DNA from: Haematobia irritans
Taxonomy: Eukaryota; Arthropoda; Insecta; Diptera; Muscidae
Direction of reading: 5' to 3'
DNA length: 64,000 nt
Assembly (NCBI RefSeq): GCF_050003625.1
Contig: NC_134397.1
Coordinates: 152,416,691-152,480,690, forward strand
The notes under the pieces are model-generated. The model was not told where the DNA came from. It searched no databases and saw nothing but the letters and a program-made list of their open reading frames with translations. Below, one piece after another: positions 1-11,230 of the stretch (its first letter is position 1; the number at the start of each line of letters is the position of its first letter). Position numbers and translations under genes: made by a program.

Positions 1-430
1 CCCATATAAATCGTTCCCGAGATTTGGTTTTGGAGCCTCTTGGAGGAGCAAATTTCATCCAAGTCAGTTGAAGTTTTTACATAGAAGAATAGAATATGGT
101 CCCTCACAACCGTGCAAAAATTTATCCATATCGATCCAATTATATATAGCCCCCATAGAAACCGATCCCCAGATTTGACCTCCGGAGCCTCATGGAGGGT
201 GAAAATTCATCCGATTCGGTTGAAATTTTTACATTGTGCTTGTATGTGGCCGTTAACATCCATGCCTAACTAGGTCCATATCGGTCTATAGTTATATATT
301 TGGCCCCAGATAAATCGATCCCCCATCACACAAAAATTGGTCCATATCAAGTTCATAATTGTATACAGCCCCCATATAAGCGACCCCCATATTTCAATTC
401 TGGCACTCTAAGTACCATGCAAAAGTCCAT
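1..430 (-). repeat. DINE-A fragment (central repeats to near the S end)
   Basis: The blocks 'agcccccatataaaccgat', 'tttgacctccggagcc' and 'gttgaaattt' match the central units of the complete A elements in this window, read in reverse. Later text (cccatataagcgacccccat, then the 'ctctaagtaccatgcaaaag' block) matches the stretch that precedes the S end in other reverse copies. The left edge is cut by the window. The right edge stops near 430 before reaching an S end, just upstream of the LINE fragment. Confidence 0.8.
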
Positions 431-516
431 AATGTTAAATTTTTAGTAATGTCAAATGTGAACAAATAAAAGCTTCAAATGTTACAACTGCCGAAATACT
501 GGGCGATTTAAAATAA

Positions 517-1167
517 TATCTCTTATTGGAAATCTCAACATCTACACTAATGGCTCAAAAATGGCCGAGGGGTAGGCAGCGGAATATACTGCATGGAGTT
601 GGGACGGTTCTCACTGAACAGCATAATGTAGCTCTGTGCTGGGTACCTGGACATTATGGCATAGCTGGGAATGAAGAGGCAGATATACTGTCTAAGGAAG
701 GCGCAGGTGGTACAGAAAACGTCATTCCGGACGTTTTTTCTCCGCTCTCCTTGTTTATTTACAGGATCAATAGCAAATATGAAGACTTATGGAAGAGACG
801 ATGGAGTTCTTCTACTGGCTGTGAACAAACCAAACTGATATGGGACGACAATAATATTAGGAATTCTGAAGTCTTGATGTCATTGCAGAGAGAGGTTGTG
901 AGGTCTATGATAGGTGCCATAGCGGGACAGAACACCTTGGGAAAACACATGGTAAGGATAGGCCTAACGAATGATGATATTTGTAGGTGGTGTCTGGACC
1001 CCGAGGCTGTGGAAGATTCTTTTTACTTCCTGTGCCAGTGTCCTGCACTATCTTTCAGAAGAAACGAGATACTGGGCTCTTATTTCTTTCAGACTATGAC
1101 CGACTTGCGAGAATGCAGCCTGAGGAATATTCTCGTCTTCATCAAGGCTTCGGGGTGGAGGAACTAG
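517..1167 (+). pseudogene. LINE ORF2 3' end: RNase H and C-terminal Cys motif, 5'-truncated and frameshifted
   Basis: This is the C-terminal end of a non-LTR retrotransposon polyprotein. It begins at about 520 with the first RNase H strand (N-I-Y-T-N-G-S-K-M), where the usual catalytic Asp of the TDGSK motif is Asn. That frame stops at once, and the downstream frame (526-1167, 213 codons) carries the second RNase H signature WVPGHYGIAGNEEAD with the conserved His and Asp (residues 43 and 53). A C-terminal cysteine motif follows (C-R-W-C, then L-C-Q-C-P-A-L) and the frame ends in an FIKASGW-like tail typical of I/LOA/R1-type elements. The spacing between the RNase H motifs is far too short, so an internal deletion is likely. 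The usual His of the Cys motif is not seen. The endonuclease and reverse transcriptase are absent. Clade assignment is tentative; the pseudogene call is firm. Confidence 0.8.
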
Positions 1168-1340
1168 GGGCGACCGAAGGATACATTATCATACAATGGA
1201 CTCATTCCGGCCGGAAGTAGACGGACACGAGGAGGAAGATGGAAAGAAGTTTGAGGAATCGCAATGGACCAACTATGGTCTAAGTGGACACAAATCCGCT
1301 AGTTCGGATTCGTGTCATCCTCCATAACCTAACCTAACCT
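1168..1340 (+). mobile_element. LINE 3' untranslated tail ending in CCTAACC repeats
   Basis: It directly follows the LINE stop codon and ends in 'cctaacctaacct' at about 1327-1340, a repeat tail rather than poly(A). A block about 90 bp before the end ('tggtctaagtg') resembles a block in the tail of the SINEs of this window ('tagtctaagtg'), and both finish with CCTAACC units. This suggests that the SINE uses this LINE type for mobilisation (inference). Confidence 0.65.
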
Positions 1341-2070
1341 TGGTAAACCCTTTATGATGCTCTTCGTGTGCACACAACTGTTTAGTGTTATAATCAAACC
1401 ATAAATGTTTATGGTGACCATAACTGAAAATGGCTTGAGCTGCTGCATTTTGGATTATTATTGGCTTTTATATTAATATCCCTACATGCCAACACATTCG
1501 TTGATGTTTTTTGTGGATTCTGCTTTTTTTTGGTCCACTAATATCTATGGTTGGTGTCTGTGTGTGTGTGTGTGCTCGTTGTGGAATTTCGTTAGAAATA
1601 CAAGATAAATACAATACAAATATTCTTATCACCACAAAAGGATACTTGTTGGTCATTTTTGGCCAAGTGGCCATTTTTGATATTTGCATTTAGCAGGTAA
1701 ATTAAACGTATGCTTATTTTAAGACCATTGTTGTGGTCTTACAAATATTTCTTTCGTTTAATTGTGGGACGAGGTTAAAGAATTTACCTTGCAGGATACA
1801 CAAAATAGTTCCTACACACGATGCGGTTTCAATATTAGTTAAGTGGAAATTGTGGTTTTGGAAAATTCGACATTTTCACAAAAGGTTATATCACAAGAGA
1901 ATACTAATATTCAAACCATATATTATATGGTTACACATTTATTGTTATATCTATTTTTTTAACAATAAAAACTTTATTTACAATATATTTTTATATGTGT
2001 AAAATTAGTTTTTATTTTAATAAAACAAAAAATGGCAATAGGAAACGGTAAAGTAGTGATAGTTCGAATA
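1341..2070. other. AT-rich stretch without recognisable gene
   Basis: I see no long frame or family motif. It contains a short (TG)n run at about 1557-1573 and a small hairpin near 1720-1740 (AAGACCA / TGGTCTT). Confidence 0.5.
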
Positions 2071-2073
2071 CAA

Positions 2074-2720
2074 CCAGCAAAAAAATTTGGAAGTTCTTCT
2101 AAAGGAACAACTTCAAAGACACTTCCGAAAATGTCCCCCAAAAAAATGTTCTTTACTTTAACTACAGAGGATGTTCTTTTAATTCAATTTTTTATAACTC
2201 GCCTTTTTCATATTTTGAATGGATATTTTTAACTTTTTTTGTTTCAAATAAGTTAAAAATTGAGTAAGAATTAATAAAATGGTACAGTTTATTAAAATTT
2301 TGTCGAAAAAAAAAATGCAATAACCATTCTAGAAAAATCCCAACAAAAAAAGCGCCGCCAAAAAAGTAGTGAAAAGCTTGAATCCGGAAGTGTTGCAAAA
2401 TTGCCGAAGAAGCGATGAATTTAACATGGGTATGTCAAAGGACGGATGTTCATCATTTCAACAGCTGTTGCACTCAATTTCCATCACTTCTTAAAGCGTT
2501 ATCCGAATTCAGTGTTTTGGATGTGAATTAAAAAATTTAATTTTTACATTTTTTTTATAATTTTCAATGCATTCTAACGCTTGACTGAAACGTTTGATCT
2601 CAAAAAATTCGCAATTTTTCTAGAATGGAATGAAATGGTAGAAATTTGTACCATTTCATTAATTTTTACTCCGTTTTTGCCCTATTTAAAACAAAAACAG
2701 TTAAAATTACCCATTAACAA
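2074..2720. mobile_element. Fragment of CCCAGCAAAAAA-ended non-autonomous element
   Basis: It starts with 'ccagcaaaaaaatttgga' and runs through 'agttcttctaaagga', then shares distinctive blocks with other copies here: 'cttccgaaaatgtccc', 'atccgaattcagtgttttgg' and 'catcacttcttaaag' (compare 20110-20660, 31990-32146, 35986-36120, 38625-38965). The right terminus is not evident before the DINE element that starts at 2721. It has no coding capacity. Confidence 0.6.
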
Positions 2721-2854
2721 GTAAGTAAAGTAGAAAGTCGGGCGGGGCCGACCATATCATACCCTAAACCACCATTATAGAATTAGTAATCATACGCATT
2801 TGTGGGGGTACATGTTTATGGGTGCTTTGTGTCAATCTGACTATAGCTCATAGT

Positions 2855-3546
2855 CAATGTTGCCAGGGAAAATGTTCGGTTTACCCTACAAGGACAAAAA
2901 AAGTTCCCTACTTTCCTATACATTCCCAAACAATTTTCTTTACTATATTTTTCGTTAAATTTAAAAAATTTTACAAAACAAAAATGGTTCTAAGAACTTT
3001 ATTATCTTAAAACATGAATATGCAACGTATTTAACTTAGAATATAAATTTGTATTACCACCACGGTTGCCACAGTTGGTAGAATTCTACCCAAATTAGTA
3101 ATCTCTTTTGTTAATTTTTTATAAAAATAAAATTTTGGAAAAAGTTTCTATAAACAAATTTTTGTGAGAAATGTTTCTATAGAAATAAAATTTTGACAAT
3201 AAATTCTATAGAAATAAAATTTTGAGAAAAAATTCCGCAGAAATAAAATTTTGAGAAAATTTTTTATAGAAATAATATTTTGAAAAAAAATTCTATAGAA
3301 ATACAAAATGTTCTATAGAAATAAGATGTTGGCAAAATTTTCTACAGGAATAAAGTTTACCACACATTGTTAAAGATCAAGCCTTGCCGGCTTCTAATTT
3401 CCTCCTCTAGAGCCACCAAAATGTAAAAATTATTACAAATTGTGTTGAGTGAAAATGTCCTACATTGTGGCCCTACGTCCCTACAAGACGCTAAATATTA
3501 GAAAAACTCTACATATAGGGAATTTCCCCTACTTCTAGCAACACTG
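2855..3546. mobile_element. hAT-like non-autonomous insertion (CAGTGTTGCCA termini)
   Basis: The left end is CAATGTTGCCAGGGAAAATG. The right end, reverse-complemented, is CAGTGTTGCTAGAAGTAGGG. These resemble the CAGTG...-type termini of hAT elements. A 29-bp minisatellite lies inside (3120-3360). An 8-bp target duplication is not convincing, so the superfamily is tentative. Confidence 0.5.
3120..3360 (+). repeat. 29-bp A/T minisatellite, degenerate, about 8 units
   Basis: Repeats of 'ctatagaaataaaatttt' with 'gacaaaa' or 'gagaaaa' linkers. It is the same unit that sits inside family A DINE elements, here inside a hAT-like insert in a C1 element. Confidence 0.75.
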
Positions 3547-3959
3547 GCTGTGTTGATATTGCACCTACGGAGTTAGTATGCCACTAATATTGAGCCCATT
3601 ATTAAAAAAGAGAAAATCGTTAAATTAGTGTGGGTAATAAATACAAATTTGTTAAAATCGAGCAATATTCTTATGTAAGAGCTACAAGTACGTATAAAAG
3701 TACGATCGGCTAGTACATCAAAATTTGAAATTTGAGTACCATTGGTTAATAAATAAGAGTACTATGGCCAAATTTGGCAAAATCGAGCGATGTATATATA
3801 TGGAAGCTATATCTAAATCTGAACAAATTTGCATAATATTTTGCGGGTTTGATTAATTCCACAAAAGGTTACCTTGTGCACGATTTGAGTAAGATCAGTT
3901 AAGAGATGAGGCCTGTATGGTCAAACATAAGGTTATTAGGGGCGAATTTTTCAAAATCA

Positions 3960-4860
3960 GGTGATACATATATGGGAGCTATATCTACATCTGAATCGAT
4001 TCCGATGAAATTTTGCACATATAGTTAGTACTATAGAGGACTGGATCTAGCCAACTTTAAGTAAGATCGGTTAATAAATAAGGGTTCTATGGCCAAATTT
4101 GGGAAAATCGGGCTATACATATATATGGGAGCTATATCTAATTCTGAACCGATTTCGATGATTTTTTGCACATATAATTAGTGCTATAGAAGACTACATT
4201 TAGCCAAATTTGAGTAAGATCGGTTGATAAATAAGGGTTTTATGGCTAAATTTAGAAAAATCGGGCGGTACATATATATGGGAGATATAGCTAAATCTGA
4301 ACCGATTTCGATGATTTTTTGCACATATAATTAGTGCTATAGAAGACTACATTTAGCCAAATTTGAGTAAGATCGGTTGATAAATAAGGGTTTTATGGCT
4401 AAATTTAGAAAAATCGGGCGGTACATATATATGGGAGATATAGCTAAATCTGAACCGATTTCGATGATTTTTTGCACATATAGTTAGTGCTATAGAAGAT
4501 TATATTTAGCCAACTTTGAGTAAGATCGGGGGATAAATAAAGGTTTTGTGGCCAAATTTGGGAAAATCGGGCGATACATATATCTAAATCTGAACCGATT
4601 TGGATGAAATTTTGCAGACTTGAAGGACGATGGAAAAGAGTACCTTTTGCCAAATTTGGTGACGATCCGTTAGAAACAAAGCGCAACGTGACCCCATTTG
4701 TCGAAATCGGGCGATACATATATATGGGAGCTATATCTAAATTTGATTCGATTTCTTCCAAATTCAATAGCGTTCGTCCTTGTGTCCTAAAAACTCGCTG
4801 TACCAAAATTCATCAAAATCGCTTAATAATTGCGACCGGAATCCTGTGAACAACAAATAC
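3960..4860 (+). repeat. Central tandem repeat array of the C1 element, 153-bp period
   Basis: The marker 'tacatatatatggga' or its variants recur at 3965, 4116, 4269, 4422, 4575 and 4715. Spacings are 151, 153, 153, 153 and 140 bp. Unit core: 'gggagctatatctaaatctg' then 'aaccgatttcgatga'. Confidence 0.9.
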
Positions 4861-5020
4861 ATGGACAGACGGACGGACACCATGCGCTAGATCGACTCAG
4901 GGGGTGATTCTGAGTCGATCGGTATATATTTTATGGGGTCTAAAATCAATATTTCTGGTAGGCACATTTTTTGGCCGATCAAACTTATTATACCCTGACC
5001 ACTATGTGGCTTAGGGTATA

Positions 5021-5435
5021 AAAATATGAAAAAATCAAGTTATAAGAAATGGAATTAACCCCCATTTGCATGAAGTTTAGATAGTGCTACGTTTGCTAAC
5101 GAACTTTTAAACCATACTATGGACATATCTGTCATCTTGCCTATATATTCCATATGCCAGTTAGGAAGTTGACTGCAAAATTTTTTTCAAAGTTAAATTT
5201 AACCGGAGAGACGATATGTCGATTTTACTTTCTGTTAACTGGAAGTTAAAGTCTCACGGAGATACTTGAAAAATGAGGAACATCTTTGGGAGTACATTTT
5301 TGGAAGTGCTTTTAAAGTCGTGCCTTTAGAAGAACTTCCAAATGAAAATTTGTTCATACTTATGTTATATAAACTTCTCTATATAAACCAATCAATAACT
5401 AAGGAGATAAATTACCACCAATGAGAGGTTAATTT
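5021..5435. other. Unassigned, with CCCAGC-element-like pieces
   Basis: No frame of note. Short blocks such as 'ggaagtgcttttaaagt' near 5305 match the CCCAGC-type element copies (compare 20610), so it is probably decayed element sequence. Confidence 0.4.
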
Positions 5436-5439
5436 TAAG

Positions 5440-6075
5440 GTTACAGTAGGAAAATTTGGCATGAATTATGACCATCAAACGGCGGCTTTTTCGGCACGAA
5501 AGTGTTATTACCGTTTTGTGGTCCATACATAACGAAGCGGCATTAGCACTTTTTCCAAGCATACACTCCAAAAAAACTCAATCCAACGGATTGAGACCGG
5601 AAATTTCGGTGGCCATTGTGCGGTAGAAGTGAAGCCAGGAACGACCATTTTAAGTCATTCTTGGGTGAGGCGTGTTGAGTCCGGTGATGCTGAGATCTGT
5701 TCGAATTGTTCGGTTTGCAGCCGAAATAATGATCTGCCTAGGGCTTCAATACTGTCTTTAGGACTTTTTCCCAATAATGTTGGGTTCATATTTTGACCAC
5801 ACGGTAGACAAATACGATCGGGGAGAGATCATTGGTCGTTACGGTGGGCAATACAAATACCATCACCGGCGCTTGAGCTTCCAAGGTGTACATTTTCAGC
5901 TGATCACCAACTCCTCAATTTTGGAATGGCTTCTCATCGGAGAAAACCAAATTCGGTAACTGCCAATTTCCTGCTAACGAATCAACTTCTTGGCCTTTCC
6001 CAGTCTAAGTTTTTTGTGAATCGGTGAGAGCTCTTGGACTCTTTGGAACTTTAATGGCTTTAGTTAAGCCCAATA
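5440..6075 (-). pseudogene. Mariner-superfamily transposase relic (DD37D/maT-like)
   Basis: On the reverse strand, in broken frames, I can read a first catalytic motif V-F-S-D-E-K-P-F-Q (near 5940) and, further on, T-R-L-T-Q-E-*-L-K-x-V-V-P-G-F-(T/I)-S-T-A-Q-W-P-P (near 5600-5680). That second block is the conserved W-L-x-x-N-V-P-G-F-I...W-P-P stretch before the third Asp in maT/DD37D mariners. The expected S-P-D-L-N-P-L-D is eroded to a frameshifted remnant, and the following F-F-W-S-V-C-L resembles the V-W-x-x-L-E motif. There are multiple stops and indels. No terminal repeats were recognised. It is a dead copy; subfamily assignment is moderate. Confidence 0.65.
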
Positions 6076-6125
6076 TACCCTGCGCCACACTGCGGAACAG
6101 GTTATTATAAGTTAGTGCATATTTG
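6076..6125 (-). repeat. DINE-C-like M-end scrap
   Basis: TATACCCTGCGCCACACTG followed by 'ttattataagttag' is the terminal block of C-type elements in reverse. It is cut off by the A element that begins at 6126. Confidence 0.55.
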
Positions 6126-6368
6126 TATACCCTCCACCATAGGATTATTAACTTTGAAATATTGCTCTAAGACCCCATAACGCATATATATTCTGGGTCG
6201 TGGTGAAATTCTGAGTCGATCTAAGCATGTCCGTAGGTACGTCTGTTGAAATCACGCTAACTTCCGAACGAAACAAGCTTTCCACTTGAAACTTGGCACA
6301 AGTAGTTGTTATTGATGTAGGTCGGATGGTATTGCAAATGGGCCATATCGGTTCACGTTTACGTATAG

Positions 6369-7300
6369 CCCCCATATAAACCGATCCCCAGATTTGGTTT
6401 GCGGAACCTCTAAGAGAAGAAAATTTCATACGCTCAGGTTGAAATTTGGTACATGATGTTGGTATATGGTATCTAACAACCATGCAAAAATTGGTTCACA
6501 TCGGTTCATAATTATATATAGCCCCCATATAAATCGATCCCCAGATTTGGCTCGCGGAGCCTCTAAGAGAAGCAAAGTTCATCCGATCCAGCTGAACTTT
6601 GTACATGGTGTTGGAATATAGTCTCTAACAAGCATGCAAAAATTGGTCCACATCGGTCAATAATTATATAAAGCCTCCAAATAAATCGATACCCAGATTT
6701 GGTTTGCGGAGCCTCTAAGAGAAGCAAATTTCAATCGATCCGGCTGAAATTTGGTACATGATGTTGGTATATACTCCCTAACAAGCATGTAAAAATTGGT
6801 CCATATCGGTTCATAATTATATATAGCCCCGATATAAACCGATCCCCCGATTTGGCTTTCAGAGCCTCTAAGAGAAGCAAATTTCATCCGATCTGGTTGA
6901 AATTTAGTACATGGTGTTGGTATATAGTCTCTAATAACCATGCAAAAATTGGTCCACATCGGTTCATAATTATATATAGCCCCCATATAAATCAATCCCC
7001 AGATTTGGCTTGCGGAGCCTCTATGAGAAGCAAATTTCATCCGATCTGGCTGAAATTTAGTACATGGTGTTGGTATGTAGTCTCTAATAACCATGCAAAA
7101 ATTGATCCACATCGGTTCATAATTATATATAGCCCTCATATAAACCCATCCCCAGATTTGGCTTGCGGAGCCTCTAAGAGAAGCAAATTTCATACTATCC
7201 TGTTAAAATTTGGTACGTGGTGTTAGTATATAGTCTCTAACAACCATGCAAAAATTGGTCCATATCGGTTCATAATGATATATAGTCCCCATATAAACCG
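6369..7300 (-). repeat. Central tandem repeats of DINE-A, 153-bp period
   Basis: The landmark 'gcccccatataaa' (or variants) lies at 6369, 6522, 6674, 6827, 6980, 7133 and 7286. Spacings are 153, 152, 153, 153, 153 and 153 bp. Confidence 0.93.
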
Positions 7301-7344
7301 ATCCTCAGATTTGACCTCCAGAGCCACTTTAAAGAGCAAAATTT

Positions 7345-7720
7345 ATCCGATCCGGTTGGAAATTGGTACATTTCGCTAGTGTAGAACCGATAACAACCAT
7401 GTCAAAATTGGTCCGTATCGATATATATTACATATATAGCCCCCAAAAAACCGCTCCCCAATACCAGAAAAATCACGATTGCCACTCGAGCCAAAAATAA
7501 TCTACCAAAATTTTATTGTCATATAAAATTTTATCCGATCCGGTTGGAAATTGGTACATTTCGCTAGTGTAGAACCGATAACAACCATGTCAAAATTGGT
7601 CCGTATCGATATATATTACATATATAGCCCCCAAAAAACCGATCCCCAATACCAGAAAAATCACGATTGCCACTCGAGCCAAAAATAATCTACCAAAATT
7701 TTATTGTCATATAAAATTTT
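7345..7720. repeat. 188-bp tandem duplication inside a DINE-A element
   Basis: The block from 'atccgatccggttgg' at 7345 recurs at 7533 and the two copies are almost identical, differing visibly at 'cgctcccc' versus 'cgatcccc'. This indicates a recent local duplication. Confidence 0.88.
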
Positions 7721-8334
7721 GTCAAAATTTTATTTCTAATTTATTTCTATAGAAAATTTTGTCAAAATTTTATTTCTATAGAAAATTTTGCCAGAATTTT
7801 ATTTCTGTAGAAAAATGTTAGTTCTACAGAACATTTATGAAGCATTTCATAGTTGGCGAGGAATATATTGAAAAATCTTCCAAAACATCAAGAATTTTAC
7901 CAATCTACCAAACAGTAAAAAATCTGCCATTTTTTGGTAGACTCGTGTTCATAATTGTATATAGCCCCCATATAAATCTACACCCAAATTTCAATTCTGG
8001 CTCAATAATTATAGCACAAAAGTTCATATCGGTTCGTAATTATTTCTTTCCTATATATATCGGTCAAGAACTGAATATATACGTATTTAATCGACCTTTC
8101 ATTTGTCTACTATATATCCCGCATGGACTAACTTACAATTTAGAAAATGATGTTGAGAAGTTTTAAGATGCCTTGCCATCGGCCGCAACCCGGGTAATTT
8201 AATTGTAGATGACCGTCTTTAGTTGAAGTTTCTACGCAATCCATGATGGAAGGTACATAAGATTCGGCCTGGCCGAACTTACGGCCGTATATACTTGTAT
8301 AATATGTGTTTCATCCGTTCTCGCGATTATTTCT

Positions 8335-8790
8335 GATGTTGTTAGTGTTTTCTTCAATCACTTTTTGGACGCGGGGAAATACTACTAGTATCACGGCAAA
8401 GAGCAATGTTGCGAGCAAAAAAGACACTTGTGACTGCTGTTTATTTTCGGGCTCATACGCGTAGGTCTACGATTCATCATCTCTTACGACGTCATAGATG
8501 TGTTTCAAACACAGCAATCGTATTTTCTTAGGGCCAATCGACATGAGCCTTTTTGAGCGATTGAAAAATTGTGTGGGATCCAACGCGAATAAATATTTTG
8601 ACAGCCACTTGAATGTATGCTGGTCGCACTAATACCTACAGTTGTCTCAATCACTCGATAGGTTTATTCATCGCGAACGAATTAAGTACATCGATCTCAA
8701 CTCAGCAACAGTAGTTAATCCACGTCTATATTTATAACAAAATAGTCGCACGAAAATGTTCACAATTTAATTCCATTGTTTGGGTTGCTG
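8335..8790 (-). pseudogene. DD34D mariner transposase relic (N-terminal half)
   Basis: On the reverse strand, near 8788, I read M-E-L-N-C-E-H-F-R-A-I-I-F-Y-K-Y-R-R-G-L-T, a classic mariner N-terminus (M-E-x-N-R-E-H-F-R-A-M-I-F-Y-x-F-R-x-G-L). Downstream, in shifted frames, are S-R/R-V-x-P-H-x-x-x-x-x-Q-K-like text, then K-H-I-Y-D-V-V-R-D-D-E-S and Y-A-Y-E-P-E-N-K-Q-Q-S near 8450. These correspond to the first catalytic Asp (G/D-D-E-S-W) and the Y-x-Y-x-P-E-T-K-Q-Q-S motif. The helix-turn-helix linker is partly deleted, several frameshifts are present, and the C-terminal two catalytic residues are not seen. No TIRs identified. Confidence 0.75.
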
Positions 8791-9339
8791 AAAAAAACCC
8801 TCGTATTCCGAACCGTTCTGAATACGTGTAAACTCAACAAGTATATACAGCAGTAAGTTCGGCCGGGCCGAATCTTAAATACCCACCACCATGAACCAAA
8901 TATTAGGGTTTCCTTTGAAATTTCAGGAGGGCTTGAGAACTTGAGGACACTTGCCGAAAATAAATTTAAAGATTTTACCTATGAGGGCTATGTCAGATTC
9001 TGGATTTATAAGAACCATTTTGGTTTGAGTTTTAGAGGAATCATTAACATCTCTTGTAAGTGTGCAAGAAAATTATAAAATAATGTCTTGATTTGAAATC
9101 TTAAATCTGTAGAAGTAAAATCTTGAAATTTTTCATTGAGTTTCAAGCAATTTTCATGATCAGTGCGCCTTCTACACCCTCAAGAAGTGAAGTCGGTCTA
9201 TATGGAGGCATTACCAAATGGACCGATAAAAACTTAATCCGATACACGTTTTTGTGAACCTAAAATACCAGAATATTTACAATTTCAGGCAAATCAGATA
9301 AAAACTACGGTTTCTAGAAACCCAAGGAGTTAAATCGGG

Positions 9340-10080
9340 AGATCGTTCTTATGGGGGCTATACCAAAATATGGACCGATACTCACCGTTTTCGGAACACC
9401 ACTTTATGACCCGAAAATACCTCTAGATTTCCGATTTCAGGCAAATAGGATGAAAACTTCGGATTCTAGAAGCCCAAGAAGTAAAATCGGGCAATCGGTC
9501 TATATGGGGGCTATACCAAAATATGGACCAATAATCACCATTTTCGGTACACCTCTCTATGGTCCTAAAATACCTCTAGATTTCCAATTTCAGACAAATT
9601 GGATAAAAAATATGGTTTCTATAAGCCCAAGACCCCAAATCGGGAGGTCGTTTTATACGGGGACCATACCAAAACATGGACCGATACCCACAATTTTTGG
9701 CACACATATTTGTGGTCCTACAATACCTCTAGATTTCCAATTTCAGGTAAATTGAATAAAAACTGCGGTTTCTATAAGCCCAAGAAGTAAAATCGGGAGA
9801 TCGGTCTATATGGGGGCCATACCAAAATATGGACCGATACTCACAATTTTTGGCACACGTATTTGTGGTCCTACAATACCTCTAGATTTCCAATTTCAGG
9901 TAAATTGAATAAAAACTGCGGTTTCTATAAGCCCAAGAAGTAAAATCGGGAGATCGGTCTATATGGGGGCTATACCAAAACATGGACCGATACTCACCAT
10001 TTTTGGCACACCTCTTTATGGTCATAAAATACCTCTAGATTTCAAATTTCACGCAAATTAGATAAAAACTACGATTTCTA
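9340..10080 (+). repeat. Central tandem repeats of DINE-B, 153-bp period
   Basis: The first base of 'ggggg(c)tatacc' or its variant lies at 9353, 9506, 9659, 9812 and 9965, every interval being 153 bp. Unit core: 'tatatgggggctatacc' then 'aaaacatggaccgat'. Confidence 0.93.
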
Positions 10081-10228
10081 CCTCCCCAAATCGGGAGGTC
10101 GGTTTATATGGGGACTATATCAAAACCTGGACCGATATAGTCCATCTTCGAACTTGACCTGCCTGCAGACAAAAGACGAGTTTGTGCAAAATTTCAGCAC
10201 GATTGCTTCATTATTGAAGACTGTAGCG

Positions 10229-10236
10229 TGATTACA

Positions 10237-10270
<34 letters not shown>

Positions 10271-10285
10271 GGACAGACGGACATC
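10229..10285 (+). repeat. (CAGA)n/(CGGA)n microsatellite
   Basis: Tandem cagacagacaga units grade into cggacagacgga. It is the element-internal microsatellite that precedes the M end in every family here, equivalent to the GTCY repeat of INE-1-like elements. Confidence 0.9.
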
Positions 10286-10420
10286 GTTATATCGTCTTAG
10301 AATTTCTCCCTGATCAAGAATATATATACTTTATATAGTCGGAAATCGATATTTCGATGCGTTACAAACGGAATGACAAACTTATTATACCCCCGTCACC
10401 ATTCTATGGTGGTGGGTATA

Positions 10421-11230
10421 AAAATGTTAAACTTTACGATAGTGCTGTCAGTTGGCAAATTGCAACACTAGGGTTGCCCAATTTCGAAATATATAAATGG
10501 CAACTCTCATATAAAGCAATTCAAGTCTGTGAATTCTTTCACGAATAACTTTATTTCTGAATGCAATCGATCAAAATGATTTTGTAAGATTATAAACAAT
10601 AAACTGAACTGTTACTGGAATAAGACAAACTGTTTAGAAATGATAACAACCACAAGTTGGTTGCAATACATATCGGCCACCTTAAATAAATAAATATTTC
10701 GATGTGCTACAAATGAAATGGCAAATATATCCGTAGGTTCGTCAGTGTTTACAATTCACAAGAAAACTTGGTTACTGTAATTTCTACATCAACTTCTACA
10801 TATTCTCACATTAAAAATTTTGAAACTTGACAACATTGCTGCCATGTAAACAAAAATCATATATATATATAGAAGGTTTTCAGCAAAATTTATAAAGTGG
10901 TGTATGTAGGCAAGTGCATACATAGAAAGTTGATGGTAATAATGCTTTTTAAGCCCTAAGCTATTCTATAATTAGTCATTGTGCGATAAGAACAATAACA
11001 GTAGCATTGGTGACAACAGTTAAGGAAACTTTACCCGAAAATAGGATCAACAACTTAAGAGGATATGTTATGCATAGGTATATACATATACAAAATAATG
11101 ACATACAAACACCTACAAAGTTGTACATCCTCTAGGTAAAGAATCTAGAATAGCAAAATATTAAAACACTTACATGAAATACACCAGAAAAGGATTTAAA
11201 AAAATCAAAATTGTTTTCTTTGTACGTTTT
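10421..11230. other. Spacer between two DINE-B elements, nothing recognised
   Basis: AT-rich with only short frames. No transposase motif, TIR pair or tRNA-like box was found. Confidence 0.45.

Larger units (their letters stand above)
2721..5020 (+). mobile_element. DINE-like element, family C1, near complete, with an insertion
   Basis: The left end has the S-type stem (GTCGG gcgggg CCGAC) followed by 'cataccctaaaccacc'. The right end has 'cagacggacggacacc', then 'gatcggtatatatttt' and the terminal pair TATACCCTGACC ... TTAGGGTATA. Between them is a 153-bp tandem array (3960-4860). A hAT-like insertion (2855-3546) interrupts the left part. No protein is encoded, so mobilisation would need a Helentron helicase in trans (known for this class, inferred here). 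Confidence 0.75.
6126..8297 (-). mobile_element. DINE-A element, both ends present
   Basis: Read in reverse: the M end TATACCCTCCACCATAGG at 6126, the 'gcatatatattctgggtcg' block, a reduced GTCC/GTCT microsatellite, a 153-bp array (6369-7290), a 188-bp tandem duplication, a 29-bp minisatellite (about 7690-7835), and the S end 'ttcggcctggccgaac' with 'gccgtatatacttgta' at 8297. No coding capacity. The gene-like frames within it are the repeat read as 51-residue units. Confidence 0.88.
8836..10420 (+). mobile_element. DINE-B element, both ends present
   Basis: The S end 'acaagtatatacagcagt' with stem TTCGGCC-GG-GCCGAA (8836-8885) is followed by 'cccaccaccatgaacc'. A 153-bp array (9340-10080) comes next, then a (CAGA)n/(CGGA)n microsatellite (10229-10285), 'tatatatactttatatag', and the M end ACCCCCGTCACCATTC ... 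GGTGGTGGGTATA at 10420. It is non-coding. Confidence 0.88.

Noticed and set aside
1327..1340. CCTAACC repeats as telomeric (TTAGG)n sequence
   Set aside because: There are only two to three units, at the 3' end of a LINE and of SINEs; flies generally lack TTAGG telomeres, so these are element tails.
2822..3010. 62-codon frame near the left end of the C1 element
   Set aside because: It crosses from DINE sequence into the hAT-like insertion, so it cannot be an old coding unit.
6657..7193. 178-codon reverse frame as a gene
   Set aside because: It lies wholly within the 153-bp array of the A element at 6126-8297.
10229..10285. CAGA-repeat as a CRISPR-like or regulatory array
   Set aside because: It is a 4-bp microsatellite in a fixed position relative to the DINE M end; there are no spacers.
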